Below, piece after piece: positions 25,308 to 34,472 of a DNA stretch of 57,782 bases. Source of the stretch: Chloroflexi bacterium 44-23 (GTDB lineage Bacteria > Chloroflexota > Anaerolineae > Anaerolineales > Anaerolineaceae); assembly GCA_001899005.1 (NCBI GenBank), contig MKUW01000022.1, positions 1-57,782 of the forward strand, written 5' to 3'. Position 1 is the first letter of the stretch. Each line of letters starts with the position of its first letter. A program made the position numbers and the translations under genes. A model generated the notes under the pieces. The model ran no database searches. It had not been told where the DNA came from and saw only the letters and a program-made list of their open reading frames with translations.

Positions 25308-27869
25308 ATGAAAAATCTAACAATCTTTAAATTTCCTCACGGTAAACGCAGCCAGCGTGCACAGAGTATGGTTGAATTTGCCCTGACCCTGCCCATCCTG
25401 CTGCTGCTTGTTTTTGGCATCATTGAATTTGGGCGCATGCTGCAGGCCTGGTTGGCGCTTGAAAATGGCGCTCGTTTTGCCATCCGCTATGCCGTTACAG
25501 GTAACTACAACCCGGATTATTGCGCGGATGCGGCTGCTGCCCTGGATGACAACTTAACCGCCACATTTGTTTTAGGTAAAGATTATCCCGCCGCTACATT
25601 GATCAACTTCTCCAATTTGGATAACGATGGTGCTGGAAATTTTGATTGTCGTGTGTCTGAAGACCTGGTGAAAGCGCAATCCTGGCATACTGATGATCAC
25701 AAAACCAAGGAAGAAGTTGAGCTGGTCAACAGCTTTTTAATAGACTGGGCGCGCATGCCCTCCATCCGCGAGGCAGCTCTTTCCGGTGCAATGGGGCTGG
25801 CTTATGATCCCGATGCGCCGACCACGGGTGATTACCCGGCTTTTCTGGCTCATGCTTATGATGCCGGGGCTACTTTCGATCAGTTATATCGCGGTAGGCC
25901 GCAGGACCCGGGTTATTTTGATTTCACCATTTGTTCCAACCGAGAATACCCCACGGGTGAGGGCTTTGCTTTTAATCCAAACGCACAGTATTATACTCCC
26001 AGTATTCCCCCTCCACTCGACCAGTACAAATATTTAAAGTACTGCAGCCTGGTGGATTCGTCCAGTAGTTTTGTGCGTCATATTGATGATGCCGGCGGGC
26101 CTGGCAATCGCGTACGTGTGGTACTGACCTACCGCCACCCGCTCATTACACCATTTGTCAGCACCTGGTGGCCGACCCTGCGCCTGACCTCCGAGCGCGA
26201 AGGCCTGGTGGAGAAGTTCCGTGTCTCGCGCGTCACCGGTCTGGTTGGTTCGATTGGCAACGCACCGCTTAATACCAATACTCCGCTGCCGCCGACCAAT
26301 ACTCCAACAGCTACAGATACTGCTACGCCAACTGCAACTCCGCTACCGTGCAGTTTGTATGGTACCGGGATTACCGGCGCCTATTATGAATATAATGATC
26401 ATAATACCCCATCATTTGATGAATTAAAACTGATTAGAGATGACCCCTTTATTAATTTCGCGTGGGGAAACCCCGGCAGTCCCGGCCCCACCATTGGCGA
26501 TAATTACTTTGCCGTACGCTGGACAGGAAAAGTCATTCCAAAAAACCCTGGCGATGTCTATACCTTCTATACCAGTTCAGACGATGGTGCCAGACTATTT
26601 GTGGATGGAGCTATGGTGATTAATGCCTGGCGTGACCAAAGCGAATACGAGGATAATTCCGGCCAAATAACATTTGATACCTGTGCACCTAAAACGATCG
26701 TGATGGAATACTATGAGAAGGGGGGAGCTGCGACTGCGCGCTTGAGGTGGTCATCCTCCAGCGTCCCCAAGGAAATTATTCCCCAGTCAAATTTGATCCC
26801 CGACCCTGACTCAATTTTACCAACGCATACCCCTACCAACACAGCCACTTCTACTCATACGGCAACCAACACCGCGACCGCAACAGCTACTCCTGAGGTT
26901 TGTAGTCCAAATGGAACAGGAATAACAGGAAATTATTATACATATTCTGCTGCTACCAACAGCCCGCCAACCTGGAGTGGTTCTGGCTGGTCAAGCGCGA
27001 CCATATTAAGATTATCCCGAATTGATCCTGAAATCGACTTCAACTGGGGCAATGGATCAATAGAAGGAATTGCCAACGATAAAGTGGTCATTCGCTGGGT
27101 GGGTTCCATTATGCCACCTCAGGAGGGAGATTACACTTTTCGAACGGAAACTAATGACGGTGTCCGTTTGTATGTGAATGGCAATCGGGTTATCGATAGA
27201 TGGGGAGATGTAGGAGAAACAAATGCAAATACGCTCCGTAGAGTAACGACTGGGGCAGTCAACCTTAAGTGCAGCCGCACGTCCATTGTGATGGAGTTTA
27301 ATGAAAGAGATGGTTATGCCAGATCACAATTAAAATGGGACGGAGCCGCAATTGCCGGCACATATCCGATCATTGCCCAGCAATACCTTTACCCGGACAA
27401 TACAATTCCTACCTCCACACCGACAATCACCCCAACCAGGACCAACACGGCGACAATTACCAATACACCGACGATAACCAATACGCCGACGATTACCCCT
27501 ACGCCGACGATTACGCCTACCCGTACGAATACGGCGACCAGAACCAATACCCCAACCAGGACCAATACACCCACGAACACTAGTACACCGACGATCACGC
27601 CTACGCCGACGATCACCCCGACACCCACCAACACACCGACCAGAACGCCTAGGCCACCCACTGCAACCAGAACCAACACGCCAACTATTACACCAATAAC
27701 ACCGACCAGCACGCCTACCAATACGGGCACTGCTACTAATACGCCAATAAATACTCCCACGCGGACGGCTACCGGAACGGGAACTACTACATCCACGCCC
27801 ACTATAACTCCGACCCCGTCAATTACAGCAACTCCGACAACACCAGTACCTCCAATCATTATTGATTAA
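25308..27869 (+). CDS. TadE-like protein with two PA14 domains and Thr/Pro-rich tail
   Basis: An 853-aa surface protein. The N-terminal helix [19 protein letters not shown] is a TadE-type pseudopilin segment. A soluble region follows to residue 320, then a Thr/Pro linker, PA14 domain 1 (about 345-505; key [12 protein letters not shown]), a second linker, PA14 domain 2 (about 530-700; key [18 protein letters not shown]), and a C-terminal Thr/Pro/Asn repeat (about 703-848) ending PPIIID. PA14 domains bind sugars. The long tail may be O-glycosylated and span the cell envelope. The ATG follows AAAGGCGGGTAATGGT. It is the third gene of the operon and probably an adhesin displayed at a pilus or cell surface. 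Confidence 0.88.
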   Translation: MKNLTIFKFPHGKRSQRAQSMVEFALTLPILLLLVFGIIEFGRMLQAWLALENGARFAIRYAVTGNYNPDYCADAAAALDDNLTATFVLGKDYPAATLINFSNLDNDGAGNFDCRVSEDLVKAQSWHTDDHKTKEEVELVNSFLIDWARMPSIREAALSGAMGLAYDPDAPTTGDYPAFLAHAYDAGATFDQLYRGRPQDPGYFDFTICSNREYPTGEGFAFNPNAQYYTPSIPPPLDQYKYLKYCSLVDSSSSFVRHIDDAGGPGNRVRVVLTYRHPLITPFVSTWWPTLRLTSEREGLVEKFRVSRVTGLVGSIGNAPLNTNTPLPPTNTPTATDTATPTATPLPCSLYGTGITGAYYEYNDHNTPSFDELKLIRDDPFINFAWGNPGSPGPTIGDNYFAVRWTGKVIPKNPGDVYTFYTSSDDGARLFVDGAMVINAWRDQSEYEDNSGQITFDTCAPKTIVMEYYEKGGAATARLRWSSSSVPKEIIPQSNLIPDPDSILPTHTPTNTATSTHTATNTATATATPEVCSPNGTGITGNYYTYSAATNSPPTWSGSGWSSATILRLSRIDPEIDFNWGNGSIEGIANDKVVIRWVGSIMPPQEGDYTFRTETNDGVRLYVNGNRVIDRWGDVGETNANTLRRVTTGAVNLKCSRTSIVMEFNERDGYARSQLKWDGAAIAGTYPIIAQQYLYPDNTIPTSTPTITPTRTNTATITNTPTITNTPTITPTPTITPTRTNTATRTNTPTRTNTPTNTSTPTITPTPTITPTPTNTPTRTPRPPTATRTNTPTITPITPTSTPTNTGTATNTPINTPTRTATGTGTTTSTPTITPTPSITATPTTPVPPIIID
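27405..27851. repeat. Thr/Pro codon repeat tract
   Basis: Within the PA14 gene about 450 bp consist of short repeats of ACC/ACG-CC-A/G codons (words such as CCAACCAGGACCAA and ACGCCGACGATTAC). The reverse strand is also open here only because of this composition. Such a tract is prone to length change by slippage or recombination. Confidence 0.85.
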
Positions 27870-28001
27870 TATGGGTGGTATTTCTAAAAGGGTTACCAGA
27901 AACTACCAGAATACTTTTATGGTGGTTCCTGGTTTAGTTTCAGGAGTTCTTCACTTAAAATAATTGATAGACCTATGGTTTTTCCTACCAAAAAGGAGAG
28001 G

Positions 28002-28874
28002 ATGAAAACCAAATCAAATACAGATATCTTATGGTTATCACTTCTTCTGTCCGCGTTTGTAGCGTTGGTGTGGCTGCAATCGTTTTTGTCACAACGTTTT
28101 TTTGCCAATCAGAAGGTAGCGCTTGAGCGCCAGTACACTTTGTTGGTTGCCCTCATTTTCTTTTTTATGGCCCTGGCAGCTCTGGCGCTGGTTTGGCTGC
28201 TGCGCAAATACAAATACCGTGAGAAGCCCTGGCTGGTCTTAAGTGCTGCCTATGGCCTGCCGTTACTGGCAACAGCCATTTCCTTTACCTGGTTAATGTT
28301 TGTGCAGGCACCCATCCTGGCCGGCGGCCTGGCGGGCAGTCTTTTCAGGGCAACCTGGCAGCCTTTTCTGTATTTCTGGCAGGTGATGGTACTGTTTTTC
28401 AGCCTGCGGCTGCTATTTCCCGTCCGCCAGATAAGTGGAATTCCGCTACAGAAACTGCCGGCAGCCGTGTTGAGCGGATTGGGCTGCGGGGTGGTCAGCG
28501 TCTTTATCCTGAGCGTGTTGTTGAACTGGTCCAATCAGGCGGCACGTTCATTGGCTGCCATCGATCCGCCGGCGGTGCTGCGCTGGGTTACAATGGCACT
28601 GGCTTTGAGCGTGGCTCCTTTTGCCGCCGAAGGATTTTTCCGGCAGATCCTGCTGTCCGGCTGGCAGGCACGTTTTGGTGGAACCAAAGGCTTCTGGATG
28701 GTAGCCGGGCTGTTTGCATTCTTGACCTTTCAACCGGCTTTATGGCTGCCGGCCCTGATCAGCGGAGTGGCGTTCAGCTTACTGGTCAGATACCAATCCC
28801 TGACCAGTGCCATGATCGCCCATGCCGTCGCTAACGCCGTACTGCTGATCGTCGGCTGGCAGTGGGTGTTTTAA
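28002..28874 (+). CDS. CPBP-like intramembrane protease family protein
   Basis: A 290-aa protein with about eight hydrophobic segments. Motif 1 of the CPBP (Rce1-like) family appears as APFAAEGFFRQ (about residues 206-216), where one Glu of the usual EExxxR is Ala but the second Glu and the Arg are kept. Motif 2 would be at FLTFQPALW, and motif 3 is IAHAVANAVL (about 265-274), matching HAxxN. Members cut or process membrane-bound substrates. The degenerate first motif makes activity uncertain. The ATG at 28002 follows AAGGAGAGG, so the upstream open codons are not used. It may act on the preceding surface proteins, but that is speculation. Confidence 0.7.
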   Translation: MKTKSNTDILWLSLLLSAFVALVWLQSFLSQRFFANQKVALERQYTLLVALIFFFMALAALALVWLLRKYKYREKPWLVLSAAYGLPLLATAISFTWLMFVQAPILAGGLAGSLFRATWQPFLYFWQVMVLFFSLRLLFPVRQISGIPLQKLPAAVLSGLGCGVVSVFILSVLLNWSNQAARSLAAIDPPAVLRWVTMALALSVAPFAAEGFFRQILLSGWQARFGGTKGFWMVAGLFAFLTFQPALWLPALISGVAFSLLVRYQSLTSAMIAHAVANAVLLIVGWQWVF

Positions 28875-29215
28875 GCGCTTCGCTTCGCGCGCGAGCTCAT
28901 AGCAACTGATAGCTGACGGCTGACAGCTGACAGGATAAGAAAGCTTATTGCTACCGCGAAGCGCGCAAAGCGAGCTGAGGCCAAAGGCCCGCTAAGCGAG
29001 CTTACAGCTGACAGCTGACAGGAAAGCCCGGGGACCTCACGAAGTGTGCAAAGCAAGGCATGTGCTTCTCACTAGAACGCAGACAGCAAGGAGCAAGGAT
29101 CGAGTGGTTTAAAGTAGTTGGTAGGTATTGCACCTGCTACAACCTCTAGACTACCCGCGCGTGCCCGAGTACATAGCTCAAAGGAATCAACTATCAGCTA
29201 TCACCTGTCAGCTAT
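28875..29215. repeat. Intergenic inverted and tandem AGCTGACAG repeats
   Basis: Several copies of AGCTGACAGCTGACAG, in both orientations, occur around 28910, 29003 and 29190. They are mixed with GC-rich CGCTTCGCGCGCGAGCTC and its near reverse complement at 28955-28975. No gene is visible. The arrangement would form strong hairpins downstream of the CPBP gene and upstream of the tRNA promoter. Confidence 0.7.
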
Positions 29216-29227
29216 CCGCTTTTTACC

Positions 29228-29255
29228 TTGACACTCAAACAGGATTGGTTATAAT
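29228..29255 (+). promoter_or_regulatory. Sigma-70-type promoter of the tRNA gene
   Basis: TTGACA (29228-29233) and TATAAT (29250-29255) are both consensus, separated by 16 bp, and end 10 bp before the tRNA. Confidence 0.85.
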
Positions 29256-29265
29256 ATTGAAGCTT

Positions 29266-29338
29266 TCCTCGATAGCTCAATTGGCAGAGCGGGCGGCTGT
29301 TAACCGCTAGGTTGTAGGTTCGAGTCCTACTCGAGGAG
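29266..29338 (+). tRNA. tRNA-Asn (anticodon GTT)
   Basis: A 73-nt cloverleaf. The acceptor stem TCCTCGA (29266-29272) pairs with TCGAGGA (29331-29337), followed by discriminator G. The D arm contains TAGCTCAATTGG. The anticodon loop CTGTTAA gives GTT, which reads Asn codons AAC and AAT. The T arm reads GTAGGTTCGAGTCCTAC. The CCA end is not encoded (CCT follows). It has its own consensus promoter and a terminator hairpin just downstream, so it is an independent unit. Confidence 0.97.
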
Positions 29339-29346
29339 CCTTTGAC

Positions 29347-29380
29347 AAAAATGCCCCCATATAATGCGGAGGCATTTTAT
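29347..29380 (+). terminator. Rho-independent terminator of the tRNA gene
   Basis: AAAATGCC (29347-29354) pairs with GGCATTTT (29371-29378), around a loop with further CCC/GGA pairing, followed by an AT-rich end. It lies nine bases after the tRNA. Confidence 0.75.
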
Positions 29381-29502
29381 ATTTAAGACTGTGCCTGCTC
29401 ATACGATACCAAAACAATAAGCGGTATTCAGTCTATTTTTTTGTCCATTATTTTTTATCGTATAAAGCTGGCAATATCACCCCCGCATTTTACAAGAGAT
29501 TC

Positions 29503-29543
29503 ACTGTATTTCTATTGAAAGTACAGTAAATTCCTTGTATAAT
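29503..29543 (+). promoter_or_regulatory. Promoter and overlapping operator of the abiE operon
   Basis: TTGAAA (29515-29520) and a perfect TATAAT (29538-29543) with a 17-bp spacer form a strong promoter 19 bp before the antitoxin ATG. An inverted repeat, ACTGTA-TTTC (29503-29512) facing GAAA-G-TACAGT (29517-29527), spans the -35 box. AbiEi antitoxins are known to repress their own operon by binding inverted repeats, so this is the likely operator. Confidence 0.75.
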
Positions 29544-29561
29544 TGGTAAGAAAGAGTTGCT

Positions 29562-30167
29562 ATGCTAAAGGATAAATTTGAGAAGCATAAAGAAATATTT
29601 AGAGCAAATAATGGAATTCTGCGCGCGTCAAAAGCGATCAATTTGGGAATACCTGAGTACATTCTTTATGAAATGCTCCGCGAAAAAGAACTAATTAAAG
29701 AATCGCGTGGTTTGTACCGCTTGGCAGAAACAAAAAACCTTGGAAATCCGGATTTCGTTCAGATAAGCCTCCTTATTCCAAAAGGAGTCATATGCCTCAT
29801 TTCCGCACTATATTTTCACGAATTGACAACGCAAATTCCTCGTTATGTTTATGTAGTTTTGCCGCAATCAAGAAAGAGACCTCGAATTAATTATCCGCCT
29901 GTGAAATTTTTCTATCGATCCGAGCGCCAATATTTGGCAGGCATTCAAGAATATATTCTTGATGGGGTAGCTGTACGCATTTATAACCAAGAAAAAACGA
30001 TAGCAGATTGCTTCATGTACCGCAAACGAATAGGAATTGAGATTGCCCTGGAAGCATTACGGGATTATATGCGCCAACCGGCACCTGATATCCACCTCTT
30101 GATAGAATATGCGAGAATTGATCGTGTTGAGAAACTGATCAGACCTTATATCGAGGCACTTGTATGA
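29562..30167 (+). CDS. abiEi: Type IV toxin-antitoxin system antitoxin, AbiEi family
   Basis: A 201-aa protein. The first 60 residues are a winged-helix domain (ILRASKAINLGIPEYILYEML, then LIKESRGLYRLAE split across the wing), the N-terminal AbiEi type. The remainder (LISALYFHELTTQIP, then YNQEKTIADCFMYRKRIG, then ALRDYM) is the AbiEi C-terminal domain that carries antitoxin activity. AbiEi counteracts the toxin without stable complex formation and represses transcription. The downstream toxin gene overlaps the stop by ATGA. The pair lies right after a tRNA gene and is more AT-rich than its neighbours, both signs of transfer. The system gives abortive phage defence in the families studied. 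Confidence 0.9.
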   Translation: MLKDKFEKHKEIFRANNGILRASKAINLGIPEYILYEMLREKELIKESRGLYRLAETKNLGNPDFVQISLLIPKGVICLISALYFHELTTQIPRYVYVVLPQSRKRPRINYPPVKFFYRSERQYLAGIQEYILDGVAVRIYNQEKTIADCFMYRKRIGIEIALEALRDYMRQPAPDIHLLIEYARIDRVEKLIRPYIEALV

Positions 30168-31084
30168 GCGAGCGCCAACAAAATATTATGGCATCCATCC
30201 ATGCGCGCCTGGCCAATAAAGCCAGGGAGTCAGGAAAACCATTTGGTGAAATACTTCAGTATTATGGGATCGAACGATTTCTGTACCGTCTTTCTCAGAC
30301 CCGCCATTTGGATGACTTAATTCTTAAAGGTGGATTGGTTTTCTATAGCATGGGAATTCCTTTACGGCGATTAACCCGTGATATCGATTTCCTAGGTCTT
30401 ATGAAGAATCAAAAAGAAACCATTACCCGTGTAATTCAAGATACTATTTCTGTTTCCGTGCCGGAAGATGGTGTAAAGTTTGATCCTGCATCGCTTTTAG
30501 TTGAATTTACTCAAATTGGCGCCGATCGTGAAGGAATTAGAGCAAACTTTGTTGGGTATTTGGATAGAGCACGTATTCCGATTCAGATAGATTTTGGGTT
30601 CTCAGATGAGATGATCTTTGAGGCCACAACGATAAAGTTTCCAGTTTTATTAGAAGGTATGGCTGGTTTACAAATTAAAAGTTACGCTGTTCAATCAGTG
30701 GTTGCAGAAAAATTCCATGCAATCCAGCGCTATGCCGATATTCCCAGTCGCTGGAAGGATTATTACGATATTTGGCTAATTTCAGGTAATTTCGTGATTG
30801 ATGATCAAGCCTTACAAAATGCGATTATAAAAACGTTTGAGAATCGTGCTACTCGACTTCCTTATGGCAGACCGCTTTCGATGACTGTCGAGTTCGCTTT
30901 TAAATATCGTGAAAATTGGCGAACATTTCTGCGGAAATCAGGCTTGGAAAGTGATGATACCAATGATTTGGCGCAAATAATTGAAAAGATATGGTTATTC
31001 CTGGAGTGGCCGTTGGGGCTTACAGCTTTTGATGTTCAAGGGGACCATCGACAGTGGATTCCTGGTGAAGGATGGCATCTGTGA
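30164..31084 (+). CDS. abiEii: AbiEii/AbiGii nucleotidyltransferase toxin
   Basis: A 306-aa DUF1814-type nucleotidyltransferase. The catalytic signature is complete: LILKGGLVFYSMG (about residues 51-63) and TRDIDFLG (about 70-77) with the two Asp residues. The later motif around IQIDFGFSDE supplies a third Asp, and LKIKSY-like GLQIKSYAVQSVVAEKFHA supplies the Lys/Glu region. AbiEii toxins transfer nucleotides, and homologues such as MenT modify tRNA acceptor ends. All residues look intact, so the toxin is probably active and held in check by AbiEi. The start overlaps the antitoxin stop by four bases. Confidence 0.9.
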   Translation: MSERQQNIMASIHARLANKARESGKPFGEILQYYGIERFLYRLSQTRHLDDLILKGGLVFYSMGIPLRRLTRDIDFLGLMKNQKETITRVIQDTISVSVPEDGVKFDPASLLVEFTQIGADREGIRANFVGYLDRARIPIQIDFGFSDEMIFEATTIKFPVLLEGMAGLQIKSYAVQSVVAEKFHAIQRYADIPSRWKDYYDIWLISGNFVIDDQALQNAIIKTFENRATRLPYGRPLSMTVEFAFKYRENWRTFLRKSGLESDDTNDLAQIIEKIWLFLEWPLGLTAFDVQGDHRQWIPGEGWHL

Positions 31085-31741
31085 GCAATACTGCTGACAT
31101 TGGACTTAAATGCAGTAGTGGCACAGCCGCTCTGTATGCCCCCGGTAACCGTGGCCCTTCAAATACGGTTGGATATAGCTATGAACTTTGTTTTTAAGCG
31201 GGGTTCTTAATCAAGAATAATATATACACAGATGGCACGAATTACGCGAACAGTAAAATGCTTTAATATTCGCGTAATTCGATCATTCGCGACATTCGTG
31301 ATTAATTTGCAACTACTCTGTCTTTCTAAAAACAATCTCATAGCGAAGCAATCTCCTGTTTACGGGCACTCAACTTGAAAAGGATTGTCGCACCTCCAAA
31401 GAACAAGAACGGTGGCTCACATAGGCATGGTTGTGGGGTGTGCTCGCAATGATGGTGACTGCCTACCTACTGAGCACTATAAGGCGATATCTTCATTTCT
31501 TTCGCCAGGCAATTTTGAGAAAAGGCAAAGTGAAGATCCACATCAAGACCAGGATGGAGATAAGGGGAACTGATTTAATATTATGTTTAGCGGACGATAT
31601 TTCCAGATCTAATTTTTGTACTTTATCTGCTAAGCCGTTATTGATAACGGTTACTGCTCAGTGCATATTCTCACACGGAACATGCAGGAAAGACAGTCAA
31701 GCCGCCTCATCACTTCTTACTCATTACCCATTACTTTCCCA
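31085..31741. repeat. Intergenic repeats after the abiE operon
   Basis: No convincing gene. 31232-31302 holds near-palindromic GAATTACGCGAA / TTCGCGTAATTC words repeated with an 'attcgcg' theme. 31309-31438 is a third copy of the 130-bp dispersed repeat found at 2587 and 2890. The rest (31440-31740) shows nothing, and the forward open frames there are shadows of the permease gene on the other strand. Confidence 0.65.
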
Positions 31742-33307
31742 CTATATTTCCTGCTGCTCAAACAAGCCAACCGCCCAGACCAGCGCAATGATGATCACAA
31801 CCACTGCAGCACCCAGAGCGGTGAAATTGCTGGTTTTCAGATTAATGACCACCTTGCTGGTCATGGATGCAACCCAGGTCATCAGTGCTTGCGGACTGAT
31901 GCCGCCATATCTGGGGATACTGCCGGAGAGCAAAATCACGATTGCACTCGCCAGGCTGATCCCGGCAGCGGCGCCGGTTGAGCGGGCGACCGTGCTGCCC
32001 AGGGTTGTGATGGCGACAAAGACCATCAGCCACAGGTAGAGCAGCAGGTTCATCCAGGAAAACACAGCAAACGAGAAGCTTTGGAAAAGATAGACCGAGT
32101 AGCCGTAGGCGAATACTTCGGCCACCAGAAAAGCAGCCATGTAAACCAGTGCTTGCGCTACAAATTTGGAGAGGATAAACGCCCAGCGCGGCAGCGGCTT
32201 ATTCAAGATCATTTCGGTCATGCCGCTTTCTTTTTCGCTGGCTACTTTGCCCATCCCCACCAGGATGGCGATCAGGAAGCCAAATTGGCTGATATTCTTG
32301 ATGTATTGGTCGAGAGAGTCTTTCAAAGCGGGCACCGGAATTAAATCTTTAAACATCTCAGCACCGGCAACGCTGCCCAAAATCTGCGGTAAAAAGTAGG
32401 CCAAGAGCGGTGATGCAATCCCAAATATGGCGAAAACGCTTAAGATGACGAAAACCATTTTGGTGCGCCAAAGCTGCATCAATTCCTTGCGCAATGACTG
32501 CCCAAACAAACCCCATTCGACCGGCAGATGGCTTTTAATGCTCACTGAAAACTGGCTGCGATATGTATAAAAGACCCAAATCAAGCCTGGAATAAGAGAC
32601 AGAAGAAGAATCACTTCAATGAGCCCAGGATTGCTGTTCCCGCTTGACAACATGACAGCCCCAAAATCGACAATGGCGTGATAAAGAATGGCAAGCACTA
32701 CCCAGATCGCATTCCGGTGTTGAAAAGCGCGCAAAACCAGCAAAGAAAGGATGACGTGGAAGGTCATGGCGATCATGCGTTCGAGTAGGGGGAGGAATGC
32801 CACCAGTGGCGATTGGTTGAAAATTTGCATCTGTTTGCCAAGCGCAGCCATTTGAGCGGCACTTAGCGAAAGAGTGCTCAGGTCTGTGCCCCGTAAGGCG
32901 AAGAGCTGCCCAATCGTGCCGGCGGTCACAATCCCCAGGATAATCATTGCTTCAACACCCCCGTGACCGAGCCCCAGCATGATGCCATCCTCAACCTTGC
33001 GAAAGCGTTTCAAAAGGGCATAACCGGCTGTGCGTGCCAGCTCTTCGCATACTCCGGCTGTCAAACCGGCAATGATCGCCACCCTCCAAAGAGCGGCGCC
33101 CGTGGGGACTGCTGCGATGGGCAACAGACTCCATTTGGAGAGCAGAGCATTCAAGGGCAAATGAACAACCTGAGAACCGATAAAAGTCAGTGTGCCGACG
33201 GCAAACAAAAACCAGGAAACGCGAAAACGGCGGCGCAGCCAGGTGGCTAAGAACAGCGGTAGTAAAATGGTGATCGTAATGGAAAGGATATATGCGAAGG
33301 CAAGCAT
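31742..33307 (-). CDS. YhfC-type intramembrane protease fused to an ABC-2 permease
   Basis: A 521-aa membrane protein with two parts. Residues 1-250 match the YhfC family (COG4377) of glutamic-type intramembrane proteases: the EE pair and Arg in CEELARTAGY (residues 87-96), GLGHGGVEA (112-120), and YHAIVDFGA near residue 208. Residues about 268-521 are an ABC-2-type permease: a cytosolic ELMQLWRTKM, six hydrophobic segments, and the SEKESGMTEMILNKPLPRW coupling region. The frame is continuous, with no stop between the parts. It starts three bases after the ATPase stop, so the two are coupled. Alternatively the N-terminal half is only a structural domain, though its catalytic residues are kept. 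Confidence 0.8.
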   Translation of the reverse strand: MLAFAYILSITITILLPLFLATWLRRRFRVSWFLFAVGTLTFIGSQVVHLPLNALLSKWSLLPIAAVPTGAALWRVAIIAGLTAGVCEELARTAGYALLKRFRKVEDGIMLGLGHGGVEAMIILGIVTAGTIGQLFALRGTDLSTLSLSAAQMAALGKQMQIFNQSPLVAFLPLLERMIAMTFHVILSLLVLRAFQHRNAIWVVLAILYHAIVDFGAVMLSSGNSNPGLIEVILLLSLIPGLIWVFYTYRSQFSVSIKSHLPVEWGLFGQSLRKELMQLWRTKMVFVILSVFAIFGIASPLLAYFLPQILGSVAGAEMFKDLIPVPALKDSLDQYIKNISQFGFLIAILVGMGKVASEKESGMTEMILNKPLPRWAFILSKFVAQALVYMAAFLVAEVFAYGYSVYLFQSFSFAVFSWMNLLLYLWLMVFVAITTLGSTVARSTGAAAGISLASAIVILLSGSIPRYGGISPQALMTWVASMTSKVVINLKTSNFTALGAAVVVIIIALVWAVGLFEQQEI

Positions 33308-33310
33308 GGA

Positions 33311-34258
33311 TTACTCACTTAATTTGAGGAAAATTTCTTCAAGGCTGGGGCGCACCCACTCCAGGCGCATGAGCGGTAGAGCGGCTTTTTCCAGCAGGGG
33401 TAAGATCTCGGCTTTTGCGCTCTGAATATCGCTGACAACTATGCGCGCCAGGTTATTTGCGATGGCAACACTTTCAACCCAGGCGAGTGACTTGAGCGTT
33501 TCTCCAAACGCTTGCAGCTGACCATTGGATGCGGCTTCAGCTTGAATCTCCAGCACGTTGGTCGTGTATTCCGCCATAATCGCATCACGATCACCGACTT
33601 TCACCAATTTTCCGCGGTTCAGTATGGCAATCTGGTCGCAAATACGCTCGATATCGCCCAAGATGTGGCTGGACAGAAAGACGGTCGTGTCCGGATCGCG
33701 CTTGCTGATCCAATCCAGGACCTCGTGCCGCCCGGCTGGATCGAGTGAACTGGTGGGTTCGTCCAGCAATAAGACCTTGGGGCGGTGAACGATGGCTTGT
33801 GCGATGCCAAGACGCTGTTTCATGCCGCCGGAGAAGCGGGCGATTTTTCGCCTGGCAGCCTCTTTTAAACCGACCTGATCCAATACTTCATAAACGCGCT
33901 GCTTGCGATCTGTGGCATCCATTTTATAGAGCCGGCAGATATAATCCAGATATTCCCAGGCACGCATCCAACCATAGAATACCGGCTGTTGGGGCAAGTA
34001 TCCAAAGCTATATCCCCCGGAAGGGTTGCCGTTGCTTGTTTCGATGCCCGCGATCCAGGCAGAGCCGCTGGTTGGGCTGACAAGACCGGTCAGGAGGCGC
34101 ATGGCGGTGGTTTTACCGGCTCCATTACGCCCTAAAAAGCCGTAAATTGAACCCTGCGGGACAGCCAGATCGAGATGGTCAACGGCTTTGACATCGCCAT
34201 AATAACGCGTGAGATCCTGGCAGTAGATTGCGAAATCACCAGGGGTGCTGTCAGCCAT
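33311..34258 (-). CDS. ABC transporter ATP-binding protein
   Basis: A 315-aa ABC-2-type ATPase. It has Walker A GRNGAGKTT (residues 43-51), a Q-loop in YLPQQPVFYG, signature FSGGMKQRLGIAQA, Walker B VLLLDEPTSSLDP, and H-loop FLSSHIL. The C-terminal 90 residues (EIQAEAASNGQLQAFGETLK onwards) form the usual regulatory extension of exporters in the CcmA/NatA group. It energises the fused permease encoded next. The preceding small membrane gene ends one base before this start. Substrate unknown; such operons export antibiotics, Na+ or peptides. Confidence 0.93.
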   Translation of the reverse strand: MADSTPGDFAIYCQDLTRYYGDVKAVDHLDLAVPQGSIYGFLGRNGAGKTTAMRLLTGLVSPTSGSAWIAGIETSNGNPSGGYSFGYLPQQPVFYGWMRAWEYLDYICRLYKMDATDRKQRVYEVLDQVGLKEAARRKIARFSGGMKQRLGIAQAIVHRPKVLLLDEPTSSLDPAGRHEVLDWISKRDPDTTVFLSSHILGDIERICDQIAILNRGKLVKVGDRDAIMAEYTTNVLEIQAEAASNGQLQAFGETLKSLAWVESVAIANNLARIVVSDIQSAKAEILPLLEKAALPLMRLEWVRPSLEEIFLKLSE

Positions 34259-34259
34259 T

Positions 34260-34472
34260 TTATTCGTCCTGGCGGCCGATGATGAAATAGGTTATCGGGC
34301 CGATGATGTTGATGAAAACGATCACCAGCGCCCACATCCACCTTGGTCCGCGCGTATTCTCGTGTTTGAATAGATCCACAAGGGCAGCGATCATAAGGCC
34401 GATTTGAATAATAAATAAAGGAATCAATAGCGGAAGAAATTTTGAAAGTTCGGCGAAAATATCAGGTTGCAT
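34260..34472 (-). CDS. Small PLDc_N-type membrane protein
   Basis: A 70-aa protein with two hydrophobic segments (about 12-33 and 47-65), a basic-acidic loop LFKHENTRGPRWMWALV, and the end GPITYFIIGRQDE. The RGPRWMW...GPIxYxxxGR pattern is that of the phospholipase-D-nuclease N-terminal (PLDc_N) domain found alone or on cardiolipin synthases. The ATG follows GAGGAGTTCCA. It is the first gene of the three-gene ABC operon, so it may be an accessory or anchoring subunit of the exporter. Confidence 0.85.
   Translation of the reverse strand: MQPDIFAELSKFLPLLIPLFIIQIGLMIAALVDLFKHENTRGPRWMWALVIVFINIIGPITYFIIGRQDE

Noticed and set aside
27389..27859. Reverse-strand open frame of Val/Gly repeats
   Set aside because: Mirror of the Thr/Pro codon tract of the PA14 gene; composition artefact.
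31431..32039. Forward 202-codon open frame
   Set aside because: Mostly antisense to the fused permease gene; its N-terminal part has no ribosome site and no protein-like pattern.
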